Origin: JBGPHT01 sp041484525
GTDB lineage: Bacteria > Acidobacteriota > Terriglobia > Bryobacterales > Bryobacteraceae
Assembly (NCBI GenBank): GCA_041484525.1
Contig: JBGPHT010000185.1
Span: 1 to 14,929, forward strand
DNA: 14,929 bases
Direction of reading: 5' to 3'
The notes under the pieces were generated by a model, which was not told where the DNA came from, did no database searches, and saw only the letters and a list, made by a program, of their open reading frames with translations. The number at the start of each line of letters is the position of its first letter. Position 1 is the stretch's first letter. Positions 8,249-14,929 of this stretch are shown piece by piece. The position numbers and the translations under genes are program-made.

Positions 8249-8300
8249 TATTTCAAAGGACAAACGGGCGCCTTCGATTTGAAGCAGAAGTAAGGTAGGT

Positions 8301-8327
8301 GACCGACCGCTCCCTGACGGTCGCGGC
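8301..8327. repeat. Short palindromic intergenic element
   Basis: Between the peptidase and the PadR gene lies CGACCG (8304-8309), CTCCCTGA, CGGTCG (8318-8323), a 6-bp stem with an 8-nt loop, followed by CGGCTC. No T-run follows, so it is not a normal intrinsic terminator. The sequence resembles small dispersed intergenic palindromes (GACCGCTCCCT..ACGGTCGCGGCTC) that I recall from Bryobacterales and Planctomycetes genomes. Only one copy is present here, so the repeat status rests on memory. Confidence 0.35.
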
Positions 8328-8332
8328 TCTGG

Positions 8333-8362
8333 TTGCTCTCCCCTGTCCTGACGAGGTATAGT
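8333..8362 (+). promoter_or_regulatory. Promoter of padR-ADOP pair, probably leaderless
   Basis: TTGCTC (8333-8338, -35) and TATAGT (8357-8362, -10; 5 of 6 consensus) are separated by 18 nt. The PadR ATG at 8369 lies exactly six bases after the -10, so the predicted transcription start falls on or next to the A of the start codon. No Shine-Dalgarno site is present. Confidence 0.55.
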
Positions 8363-8368
8363 CTCGAC

Positions 8369-8704
8369 ATGGGACTACGCACCGTACCCGAACTGCTCCC
8401 CGGCACCCTCTACATGCTGATCCTCCGCACCCTCGCGGCGGGACCCCTCCACGGGTATGCCATCGCCAAACGCGTCAAGCAAACCTCTCGCGAGGGACTG
8501 GCAATCGAAGACGGCTCCCTCTACCCCGCCCTCAACCGGATGCTCGTCAAGGGCTGGCTCAAGGCTGAATGGGGCATCTCCGAAAACAATCGCAAGGCGC
8601 GGTTCTACCGGCTCACAGCACAGGGCCGCAAGCGTCTCGAAACCGAAGCCGCGGAATTCGACCGCATGGTCCGTGCCATTCAACTGGTGATGCGGACCGC
8701 GTAG
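8369..8704 (+). CDS. PadR-family transcriptional regulator (ADOP-associated)
   Basis: A 111-residue winged-helix repressor of the short PadR type. The pattern is classic: LLPGTLYMLILRTLAAGPLHGYAIAKRV at the start, then EDGSLYPALNRMLVKGWLKAEWG (the recognition-helix region), then ARFYRLTAQGRKRLETE, the beta-wing and following helix. The ATG at 8369 is chosen over the upstream in-frame TTG at 8333, because that TTG lies inside the predicted -35 box and family members begin right before the LLPGTL block. Its stop overlaps the GGAG ribosome site of the permease gene, so the two form an operon. PadR proteins of this group typically sit beside ADOP permeases and are presumed to repress their own operon in response to a small hydrophobic ligand. 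The ligand is unknown. Confidence 0.93.
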   Translation: MGLRTVPELLPGTLYMLILRTLAAGPLHGYAIAKRVKQTSREGLAIEDGSLYPALNRMLVKGWLKAEWGISENNRKARFYRLTAQGRKRLETEAAEFDRMVRAIQLVMRTA

Positions 8705-8713
8705 GAGCGCACT

Positions 8714-11314
8714 ATGTGGACAGAGATTCTACGCCGCTTTGCCTGGCTCCGCCGCCAGTCGCAGTTCGACCATGAGCTGGATGACGAGCTCCAGTTTCAC
8801 GTTGAGAGCCGGGCGGCCGAGCTGGAGAAGACCGGAATCACGCCTGTTCAGGCACTGGCACAAGCGCGGCGCGAACTCGGCCCGGCCGCCGGCATCCGCG
8901 AAGACACTCGCGCCGCCTGGCAGTTCCGCCGGACCGAGGATCTGGCCCGCGACCTCGGCTACGCTGCCCGCGCCTTCCGCCGCAACCCGGTCTTCGCCCT
9001 CACCGCCGTCACTTGCCTGGCGCTCGGCATCGGCGCCAATACCACCATGTTCAGCATCCTCGCCGAAGCCCTGCTGAGCCGGCCCTCGGTGCACGATCCG
9101 AAGGCGATGCTGCACCTGGAAATCGGCGGCAGCAGCCACTCCCCCATGCGCGCGTACCGCTTCGTGCGCGAGGCCGGCATCTTTGCCGGCCTGGCCGGAG
9201 AAAACGAAGAGCAGGAGAGCAACTGGCGCCATGGCGATACCGTCGACCGCCTGTTCGTCGTCCGCGTGACCGGCAACTTCTTCGCGGTAACCGGCATTCC
9301 CGTCGCCATGGGACGACCCCTGCAGCCGGGCGAATCGGACACCGTCGTAATCTCCTACCGCTTCTGGCGCCACCGCCTCCAGTCGGATCCGAACGCCATT
9401 GGCCGCAAGCTGGTGCTGGATGGCGGCGTCTTCACAGTGGCCGGAATTCTGCCGCCGGACCACCGCACGGTGACCGGCTTCGGCTTTGCACCGGACCTCT
9501 ACATGCCGGTCACCCGTGAGGAGACGATAGTTGCCTTGTACGCCCGCATGCCCGAGGGCATGACGCCGCAGATCGCCCGCGAGCGCCTGAAGGCCGTCTG
9601 CGATGCGTTCGACAAAACCTATCCCGACGGAAACCACCATTGGGCGAAAGGCATCAGGGTTGCCGCCATCGCGGGAATCGAGCGACTCACCGGCGAAGAG
9701 ATGTTGTCGTCCGTAGCCGCCTTCGCGGGCGTGCTGATGGCCGTGGTCGGGCTGGTGCTATTGATCGCCTGCGCCAACGTCGCCAGCCTGCTGCTGGCGC
9801 GCGCCTCCAGCCGCTCCCACGAACTTGCCGTCCGGCTGGCGATCGGCGCTGGACGCGGACGCATCATCCGCCAGCTCCTGGCCGAAAGCCTGCTGCTCGC
9901 CCTGCTCGGCGCCACCGCCGGCTTGGCCCTCAATCTTGCGCTGATGTGGCTTCTTGGCCGTGTCGCGCTGCCGCTTCCGATTCCGATCCGGCTGGTCATC
10001 CAGCCCGATTGGCGCCTGCTACTCTACTCGGCTGTGCTGGCTGTGGGGTGCACCCTGGCCGCCGGCCTCGTACCCGCCATCCGCGCTACGCGCGCCGCCA
10101 TCGGCGCGACGCTCCAACGAGAGGAGCACCAGGTCGGCCGCAGCCAGTGGACCCTGCGCAACGCGCTGGTGGCGGGGCAACTCGTGGTGTCCATCGTTCT
10201 GCTCTCGGCCGGCTACCTGTTCCTGCGCAACATGGTCAACGCCTCCGCCATGAGTCCGGGCTTCGACCTGCAGCATACCGTGTGGGCCTCTATGCGGCTG
10301 GTTCCCGAACAGTACCCGCAGTCCGCGAAGATCGCCGCCCTGCGCGGCGCCGCGCTCGAGCGCCTCCGCACCCTGCCCGGTGTCGAAGCCGCATCCGTCA
10401 TGCGGGTCATGCCGCTCAACGGCAATATAACCAACGGCACCGACGTCACCACGGATCTGGCCGCGCGCCCCATCCACGTCCAGTTCCATACCAACTACGT
10501 GGCGTCCGATTATTTCCGCGCCATGGGCATCCCCATCCTCCACGGCCGCGAGTTCCTGCCGTCGGATCGCGCGGGAGCGCCGAAGGTCGCCGTCGTGAAC
10601 GAGAACCTCGCCCGGCGCCTCTATGGCGATGTCAACCCGATCGGCCACACGATCCGCTCCGACTTCGGGCTCCTCCAAATCGTCGGCGTCGCGAACAACA
10701 GCAGATATTTCACACTGGGCGAAGAAGGCGAGCTGGCTTTCTATGCTCCGTATGAGCAATCGGGCAAAGGGGCGGTCAACCTGGAGTTCGTCGTGCGCGC
10801 CGCGGGTAGTCCCGAATCCGTCCTCTCCGCCGTGCAAGGCGCGCTCGGCGCACTCGACCGAACGGCGGCGCTCGAGGTCAAGCCGCTCCGCAACGGTCTG
10901 GCATTCGCCCTGCTGCCGAGCCGCGTCGGCGCAATTCTCCTCGGCGCCGCCGGACTCCTCGGGCTCGTGCTCGCCTCCATCGGCCTCTACGGAGTGCTGC
11001 TCTACGCGGTAAGCCGCCGCACTCGCGAAATCGGTCTGCGGGTAGCCTTGGGCGCATCGCCCGTCGGCATCCTGCGGCTCGTCCTTCGTCAGAGCCTGGC
11101 GATTCTCACGGTAGGACTCGCCATTGGAATCGCACTCTCCATTTTCGCTGTCCGCCCGCTGGCGATGTTCCTATCGCCGGCAGTGCGCCCGTCGGACCCT
11201 TGGAACTTTTTCGTTGTCGCCGCGGTGTTGTGCGTAGTGGGCCTGGCGGCCACCATCTCGCCCGCCGTGCGTGCCATCCGTGTCGACCCGGTAGTCGCGT
11301 TGCGCCACGAATAG
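8714..11314 (+). CDS. ADOP-type (acidobacterial duplicated orphan permease) ABC transporter permease, MacB/FtsX family
   Basis: An 866-residue inner-membrane protein. An N-terminal cytoplasmic prefix (residues 1-80, rich in charged helices: FDHELDDELQFHVESRAAELE) is typical of ADOP proteins. Two MacB/FtsX units follow. Unit one has a membrane helix at about 93-117 (NPVFALTAVTCLALGIGANTT), a large periplasmic domain, then three helices at about 330-450, the first containing LLIACANVASLLLARASSR. Unit two repeats this, with helices at about 480-505, 738-765 (ending SRRTREIGLRVALGA), 790-815 and 835-857. Translation starts at ATG 8714 behind GGAG (8704-8707). No ATPase gene lies nearby, which is why the family is called orphan; the partner ATPase and cargo are unknown. 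MacB relatives do mechanotransmission or efflux rather than channel transport. No clear terminator follows the stop. Confidence 0.93.
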   Translation: MWTEILRRFAWLRRQSQFDHELDDELQFHVESRAAELEKTGITPVQALAQARRELGPAAGIREDTRAAWQFRRTEDLARDLGYAARAFRRNPVFALTAVTCLALGIGANTTMFSILAEALLSRPSVHDPKAMLHLEIGGSSHSPMRAYRFVREAGIFAGLAGENEEQESNWRHGDTVDRLFVVRVTGNFFAVTGIPVAMGRPLQPGESDTVVISYRFWRHRLQSDPNAIGRKLVLDGGVFTVAGILPPDHRTVTGFGFAPDLYMPVTREETIVALYARMPEGMTPQIARERLKAVCDAFDKTYPDGNHHWAKGIRVAAIAGIERLTGEEMLSSVAAFAGVLMAVVGLVLLIACANVASLLLARASSRSHELAVRLAIGAGRGRIIRQLLAESLLLALLGATAGLALNLALMWLLGRVALPLPIPIRLVIQPDWRLLLYSAVLAVGCTLAAGLVPAIRATRAAIGATLQREEHQVGRSQWTLRNALVAGQLVVSIVLLSAGYLFLRNMVNASAMSPGFDLQHTVWASMRLVPEQYPQSAKIAALRGAALERLRTLPGVEAASVMRVMPLNGNITNGTDVTTDLAARPIHVQFHTNYVASDYFRAMGIPILHGREFLPSDRAGAPKVAVVNENLARRLYGDVNPIGHTIRSDFGLLQIVGVANNSRYFTLGEEGELAFYAPYEQSGKGAVNLEFVVRAAGSPESVLSAVQGALGALDRTAALEVKPLRNGLAFALLPSRVGAILLGAAGLLGLVLASIGLYGVLLYAVSRRTREIGLRVALGASPVGILRLVLRQSLAILTVGLAIGIALSIFAVRPLAMFLSPAVRPSDPWNFFVVAAVLCVVGLAATISPAVRAIRVDPVVALRHE

Positions 11315-11347
11315 GCGGGTGTTGACCTGTCGACCCAGTAGCTTTGC

Positions 11348-11706
11348 GAGACTGCCGGACTATAAGCCGGTTTCTGTGCCCTTTCAGGCGGCGGTCATTC
11401 ATCTACGCCGGCCATTGCTGGACGGCTCTAGCGACCTACCCGGAAGTCGAGCGGGACGGGCCGCCCCTCCTCCCCTATTTGGTCTTGCTCCGCGTGGGGT
11501 TTACCCTGCCGGCAGAATTACTCCTGCCGCGGTGCGCTCTTACCGCACCATTTCACCCTTACCCCACGTTGCCGCGAGGCGGTATATTTTCTGTGGCACT
11601 TTCCGTCGAGCCTTTCGGCCCGCCCGGCCGTTAGCCGGCACGCTGCCCTATGGAGACCGGACTTTCCTCCCCCGTTTCCGGGAGCGACCACCCGTCCGGC
11701 AGCCTC
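11348..11706 (-). ncRNA. rnpB: RNase P RNA (bacterial type A), catalytic subunit of ribonuclease P
   Basis: The ribozyme that removes 5' leaders from pre-tRNAs, about 359 nt long. Read on the minus strand, the 5' end gives GAGGCTGCCGGAC and the 3' end GTCCGGCAGTCTC. These pair over 13 bp with one G-U wobble and form helix P1. Universal core blocks are present in order: GGGGGAGGAAAGTCCGG (5' P4 region), AGGGTGAAATGGTGCGGTAAG (P11/P12 region), GTAGATGAATGACCGCC (P15 region), and ACAGAAACCGGCTTATA (3' P4 and end). Short ORFs drawn through this interval are not genes. The mature ends are set from P1 and may be off by a few bases. It is divergent from the OmpA-like gene. A possible upstream -10 (TACACT, minus 11742-11737) is weak. 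No T-run terminator is visible in the 33 nt before the ADOP stop. Confidence 0.96.
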
Positions 11707-11888
11707 ACTCTGCTATTTTCGCATTTCGTTGACTTAAGTGTACGGGGAATCACCCGAAATTCGGCGCTGACCTTAGGCTATTTGGCAGATTATCCACAAT
11801 TTCGGTGTATTCTATTCTTAACTGCGTTTCTCGGCCTGCCCTTTTTCGTGGCCGCGGGCCGGAAACCTCGGTTGTCTCGGCACGCTGT

Positions 11889-11918
11889 TTGAAAGTCGCT
11901 ATTACGCCACCGGATAGT
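11889..11918 (+). promoter_or_regulatory. Candidate sigma-70 promoter of the OmpA-like gene
   Basis: TTGAAA (11889-11894; 5 of 6 to TTGACA) and GATAGT (11913-11918; 4 of 6 to TATAAT) are spaced by 18 nt. This predicts a start site near 11925 and a leader of about 64 nt before the ATG at 11989. It is the best promoter-like pair I found in the 282 nt between rnpB and the gene, but others in this AT-richer stretch (for example TTGGCA at 11782) cannot be excluded. Confidence 0.35.
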
Positions 11919-11970
11919 AACGGCACTCAGCGGCAGAACTTCGGTTTTCTTGGCACACGTCGAACTTGTT

Positions 11971-11978
11971 GAGGAGAG
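11971..11978 (+). promoter_or_regulatory. Strong ribosome binding site deciding the OmpA-like start
   Basis: GAGGAGAG lies 10 nt before the ATG at 11989 and is a good match to the anti-Shine-Dalgarno sequence. It selects this ATG over an upstream in-frame TTG at 11950, which would bury the signal peptide behind 13 charged residues. Confidence 0.75.
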
Positions 11979-11988
11979 TGAGAAGACA

Positions 11989-14736
11989 ATGAAGAAACTG
12001 GCATCGATAGGCGCGTTCGGATTGATGGCGTCCTGTCTCTATGCGCAGGGCTTGAACGCTCCCAGTACCCAGACTAAAGAAGACTGGGAGGAAATCAATT
12101 TCGAGTTCAATTCCTCAATCCTGTCGGATGGCTATCCGAGCCTGCTGCGGCTGGCAGAACTCTTGCAGCAGCACAAAGATTACAAAGTCAAGGTCACCGG
12201 TCACACCGATTACGTGGGCTCCGGCGTCTATAACGACAAGCTCGCTATGTCGCGCGCCAACACGGTCAAGAGCTTCCTCGTTAAGTACGGCCTTTCGGAT
12301 AGTCAGGTTACGGTGGCCGGCGATGGCAAGCGGAACCCCGAGGTCGATAACCGCAGTAAGGAAGGCCGGTTCATGAACCGCCGTGTCGTACTCACGGTGA
12401 CGGATGGACAGGGCCGTGTTATCAAAGAGGGCGGAATCGGCGATGCCATCGGAGCTTTGCAGGCTCTGCAGAACGCGATCTCCGATCTCGCTAAAAAGCA
12501 GCAGGAATGCTGCGACCAGATTCTGAAAAAGCTGGACAAGCTGGATGATATTCTGGCGGCGCTCAAGAACCTGCAAGGTGAGAACGATCGCCTCAAGACC
12601 CAGATCGACGATCTCCGCAACCAGCACAACGCACTCCGCGATCAAGTGGCCGGGCTGCCCAAGCCGCTCAGCGAACCGCAGACGCAGGCCATCGCGCACA
12701 CCGAAGCCATGGGGGCTGTCGACGAAGCGCAGCGGCGCAACAAGAAGTTCTCCCTGCTGGGCGTAAACATCGGACCGACGTACGGCGCCGGCCGCACCGG
12801 TAACTACACCTTCAGCGGCGCCGGCCGGTTCTTCTCGCCGTTCGGCGGCGATGGAACCCACGCCGTCCAGGCGCAGGGCGAGTACATGTACTACACCGGC
12901 CGGCAGGAGGCGCAGTTCGATATCGGTCTCGTAAACCGGTTCGGCAACCTTCAGGTCGGCGGTTTCGGCAGCTTTAAGTGGCTGGACGTTAAGGGGTATC
13001 AGAACGGCGGATCCCTCGGCCAGGCGGCATTCCTGGTCGATTGGATCTTCAGCCGCGGCCGCATTGGTCTGTTCGGCACCAAGGGCTTCAAGAACTACGC
13101 CATCCTGAATCGCGCCACTCTCGGACCCACGTCCTTCCTCGAAACCTACGCGCGCGTCGTTGACCAGGCGGGCGTGAACTACCTGTTCGGCGCCTGGGGC
13201 AACGCCTACTTCGAAGGCAACGTAGCTTACCTGCGGCGTCACACCGGCCAGGGCAGCGATCGTCCGGGCGCGGGCATCAACCTGATCCAGCCCATCTCGA
13301 GCAACGTCGCCTTTACGGCTGGAATCGACTTGAACGAAACGCTGCTGAACGTCAAGGATAGCGGCCGCATCGTGTTCGGATTCCAATTCGGCAATTACAT
13401 TCGCCCGAAGGAATACGCCCAAACCAAATCCCCGGTGCCGATGACGGTGCCGCGCATCCATTATGAAGTCGCCACGCGGCGCATCGGCAACAGCGCGCCG
13501 ACGGCCGACGCGGGTCCGAACCAGGTCGGCGTCCCGGCCGGCACCGTGACCCTGAATGGCTCCGGCTCGTCCGATCCGGATGGCGATACGCTGACCTTCC
13601 AGTGGGCGCAGATCGGCGGCCCGTCGGCGACTATCGCCAATGCGACTTCGGCCATCGCGACCTTCACTGCCGCGGCCGGCTCGACCTACGCGTTCCGGTT
13701 GACGGTCACAGATCCGGGCGGGCTGCGTAGCTCCGCCACTACTTCCGTCACTACCGGCACTCCGCCGGCGGCGCCGCTCATCGTCCGGTTCGACGCAACA
13801 CCGAACCAGATCGTGGCGGGCCAGAGCGCGGCCCTCAACTGGATCGTGCAGGGCGCCACCACCGTGAGCATCTCGCCGAATATCGGCAACGTTGCGGCCA
13901 CCGGCAGCAACACGGTCACGCCCGCTCAGACCACCACCTACACCCTGACCGCAACCGGTCCGGGCGGCACGACGAACTCCACCGCCACAGTTACGGTGGG
14001 GACCGCCGTAGGTAATCCGCAGATCATCCGCTTCGAAGGCAACCCGCTGAGCATTCAGCCGGGCCAGACTTCGACCCTGAGCTGGACCACCACCGGCGCC
14101 AATGCCGTGTCCATCAGCGGGTTGGGGACGCAGCCTCTGAACGGCAGCACCACGGTGACGCCGGCTCAGACCACCACCTATACGCTGACGGCGACCAGCA
14201 CCGATGGCCGCACGGTCACTGCCCCGATCACCATTACAGTGGCTCCGGGCAACATACCGCAGATCGTGACCTTCGTGGCCACGCCGCAGAATATCGATGC
14301 GGGCCAGTCCACGAAACTCTGCTGGCAGATCACGAATGCGACCAACATTACGATCACGCCGGGCGTCGGCACCAATCTGAATGCGAACGATTGCGCCACC
14401 GTCAGCCCGACGTCGAGCACGACCTACACCCTGACCGCGACCAACGCGACGGGCCAGATCCAGGCGAATACGACGGTCAACGTCGGCAACGTCAGGATTC
14501 TGACCTTCACCTCCGACCCGATCTTCTCGCCGGCGTCGGGCAGCGCGGTTGTCCTGAGTTGGACGACGGAGAACGCCACGTCAGTTGTCCTGGTTGGCAA
14601 TGATATTTCGCCCACGAACTTGCCCCCCAACGGCAGCTTTACGTCGCATCCGATCTCGAACTCGACGTACACTTTGACAGCTTATGGACCTGGAGGCCAG
14701 ACCGTAAGCGTCACGATAAGCGTCTTCGTCAGGTGA
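11989..14736 (+). CDS. Multidomain OmpA-family surface protein with PKD-like and four Ig-like repeats
   Basis: A 915-residue exported envelope protein. The signal peptide MKKLASIGAFGLMASCLYA could be cut by signal peptidase I after LYA; the LMASC stretch is only a poor lipobox. Residues about 36-137 are an OmpA-like peptidoglycan-binding domain (INFEFNSS, VKVTGHTDYVGS, SRANTVKSFL, NRRVVLTV). A coiled coil covers about 155-222. Residues about 254-476 have alternating, aromatic-rich strands (FSLLGVNIGPTYGAG ... IVFGFQFGNYIRP), suggesting an outer-membrane barrel. A PKD-like domain follows (about 502-589, APTADAGPNQV ... GSGSSDPDGDTLTFQW), then four Ig-like repeats of about 77-80 residues, starting near 596, 677, 758 and 835. 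Classic OmpA has the barrel first and the peptidoglycan domain last, so the order here is reversed. The likely role is tethering the cell wall to the outer membrane and displaying an adhesive stalk. It is probably monocistronic, with its own promoter and terminator. Confidence 0.88.
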   Translation: MKKLASIGAFGLMASCLYAQGLNAPSTQTKEDWEEINFEFNSSILSDGYPSLLRLAELLQQHKDYKVKVTGHTDYVGSGVYNDKLAMSRANTVKSFLVKYGLSDSQVTVAGDGKRNPEVDNRSKEGRFMNRRVVLTVTDGQGRVIKEGGIGDAIGALQALQNAISDLAKKQQECCDQILKKLDKLDDILAALKNLQGENDRLKTQIDDLRNQHNALRDQVAGLPKPLSEPQTQAIAHTEAMGAVDEAQRRNKKFSLLGVNIGPTYGAGRTGNYTFSGAGRFFSPFGGDGTHAVQAQGEYMYYTGRQEAQFDIGLVNRFGNLQVGGFGSFKWLDVKGYQNGGSLGQAAFLVDWIFSRGRIGLFGTKGFKNYAILNRATLGPTSFLETYARVVDQAGVNYLFGAWGNAYFEGNVAYLRRHTGQGSDRPGAGINLIQPISSNVAFTAGIDLNETLLNVKDSGRIVFGFQFGNYIRPKEYAQTKSPVPMTVPRIHYEVATRRIGNSAPTADAGPNQVGVPAGTVTLNGSGSSDPDGDTLTFQWAQIGGPSATIANATSAIATFTAAAGSTYAFRLTVTDPGGLRSSATTSVTTGTPPAAPLIVRFDATPNQIVAGQSAALNWIVQGATTVSISPNIGNVAATGSNTVTPAQTTTYTLTATGPGGTTNSTATVTVGTAVGNPQIIRFEGNPLSIQPGQTSTLSWTTTGANAVSISGLGTQPLNGSTTVTPAQTTTYTLTATSTDGRTVTAPITITVAPGNIPQIVTFVATPQNIDAGQSTKLCWQITNATNITITPGVGTNLNANDCATVSPTSSTTYTLTATNATGQIQANTTVNVGNVRILTFTSDPIFSPASGSAVVLSWTTENATSVVLVGNDISPTNLPPNGSFTSHPISNSTYTLTAYGPGGQTVSVTISVFVR
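13776..14733 (+). repeat. Four tandem Ig-like coding repeats
   Basis: Repeat units begin at about 13776, 14019, 14260 and 14491, with a spacing near 240 nt. Each encodes [PV]xI[VIL]xFxxxP ... TxxPxxxTTYTLTA. Units one and two share 40 of 46 bases in the block 13911-13956 versus 14151-14196, and all six differences are silent: both encode TVTPAQTTTYTLTAT. The third unit keeps the pattern with two cysteines (LCWQ and NDCAT), which could form a domain-internal disulfide; the fourth is the most diverged. Confidence 0.85.
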
Positions 14737-14760
14737 CGCTGACCCAGTAATGTAGTTGAG

Positions 14761-14796
14761 GCCGGGTGGTTCCGAAAGGGGCCGCCCGGCTTTTTT
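14761..14796 (+). terminator. Intrinsic (rho-independent) terminator of the OmpA-like gene
   Basis: GCCGGGTGGTTCC (14761-14773) pairs with GGGGCCGCCCGGC (14778-14790) over 13 bp, with three G-U wobbles and no mismatch. It is capped by a GAAA tetraloop (14774-14777) and followed by six Ts (14791-14796). It lies 24 nt after the stop codon. This is a very strong terminator and also the kind of hairpin that class C group II introns use as an insertion target. Confidence 0.95.
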
Positions 14797-14929
14797 GTGT
14801 GCCGAGCATGTTCGACAGCTCGGGGGTGAAAGTCCCCTTCACAACCTGATGGAGGTGAAGTGATAGCGAAGCGCAAGGGCGTTCCGGTGACGGAGGGTCT
14901 GAAAGAAGCGTGGAGCAAACGTACGAGCC
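14797..14929 (+). mobile_element. Group II intron, 5' end and part of domain I (probably class C), cut by the window edge
   Basis: From 14797 the sequence starts GTGTGCC, matching the GUGYG 5' boundary of group II introns. It continues with GAGCATG, GGGGGTGAAAGTCCCC (14822-14837), AGCGAAGCGCAAGGGCGTTCC, GGTCTGAAAGAAGC and GGAGCAAAC. These blocks occur in the same order as in domain I of bacterial group IIC introns such as the Oceanobacillus iheyensis one (GUGUGCCCGGCAUG, GGGUGAGAGUCCC, ACGCAAGGGUGUCC, AAUCUGAAGGAAGC, GGCAAAC), as I remember that sequence. The junction lies immediately after the T-run of a terminator hairpin, the known preference of class C. No reverse transcriptase/maturase frame is visible in the 133 nt available; it should lie downstream if the element is complete. 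Such introns are self-splicing ribozymes and retroelements. Confidence 0.85.

Noticed and set aside
8333..8368. TTG start extending PadR by 12 residues
   Set aside because: The TTG falls in the predicted -35 box and the extension is not expected in short PadR proteins.
11319..11892. Three small plus-strand ORFs between the ADOP permease and the OmpA-like gene
   Set aside because: They lie largely over the RNase P RNA, whose conserved blocks explain the sequence.
12115..13461. 448-aa minus-strand ORF antisense to the OmpA-like gene
   Set aside because: No motif or start signal; the plus-strand OmpA, coiled-coil and barrel features account for the region.
14822..14837. GGGGGTGAAAGTCCCC hairpin as a second terminator
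   Set aside because: No T-run follows, and it matches the conserved GGGTGARAGTCCC stem of group II intron domain I.
1..14929. CRISPR array, tRNA genes or integrase/attachment sites
   Set aside because: No regularly spaced direct repeats outside the coding Ig repeats, no cloverleaf sequence and no integrase gene were seen.

Overview
This GC-rich, 14.9-kb chromosomal window most likely comes from an Acidobacteriota genome, probably the Solibacter/Bryobacter side. That placement rests on gene families: an ABC permease of the acidobacterial duplicated orphan permease (ADOP) type behind its PadR regulator, a PknB-type kinase fused to a TolB-like propeller, and a secreted M28 peptidase of the kind common in that phylum. 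No rRNA gene is present to confirm it. The high GC content creates many long antisense ORFs, which I left out.

Left block, minus strand (148-5141). Three closely spaced genes are read leftward: a membrane-anchored Ser/Thr kinase with a C-terminal beta-propeller, a 78-residue lysine/proline-rich protein of unknown function, and a B12-binding-domain radical SAM enzyme with a PqqD-like C-terminus. Gaps of 19 and 34 nt suggest one transcript. Bases 1-147 hold no gene or terminator that I can support.

Middle block, plus strand (5235-11314). From a 93-nt divergent promoter region that carries a perfect 12-bp inverted repeat, a secreted acetamidase/formamidase-family protein is translationally coupled (ATGA overlap) to a secreted M28 metallopeptidase; together they look like extracellular amide/peptide breakdown. 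The peptidase ORF stops at an amber codon, with 14 further in-frame codons behind it. After a short palindromic spacer, a PadR repressor with a leaderless-looking promoter overlaps the region just before an 866-residue ADOP permease.

Right block (11348-14929). The RNase P RNA gene (rnpB) lies on the minus strand. Divergent from it is a 915-residue surface protein with an unusual order: signal peptide, OmpA-like peptidoglycan-binding domain, coiled coil, putative outer-membrane barrel, PKD-like domain and four tandem Ig-like repeats. It ends in a textbook intrinsic terminator. Directly after that terminator's T-run, at 14797, begins a sequence with the 5' end and domain I signatures of a bacterial group II intron, best fitting class C, which targets terminators. 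The intron runs off the window.

Most novel-looking points: the intron/terminator junction, the kinase / small protein / radical SAM set with its RiPP-like features, the inverted domain order of the OmpA-family protein, and the amber codon in the peptidase tail.
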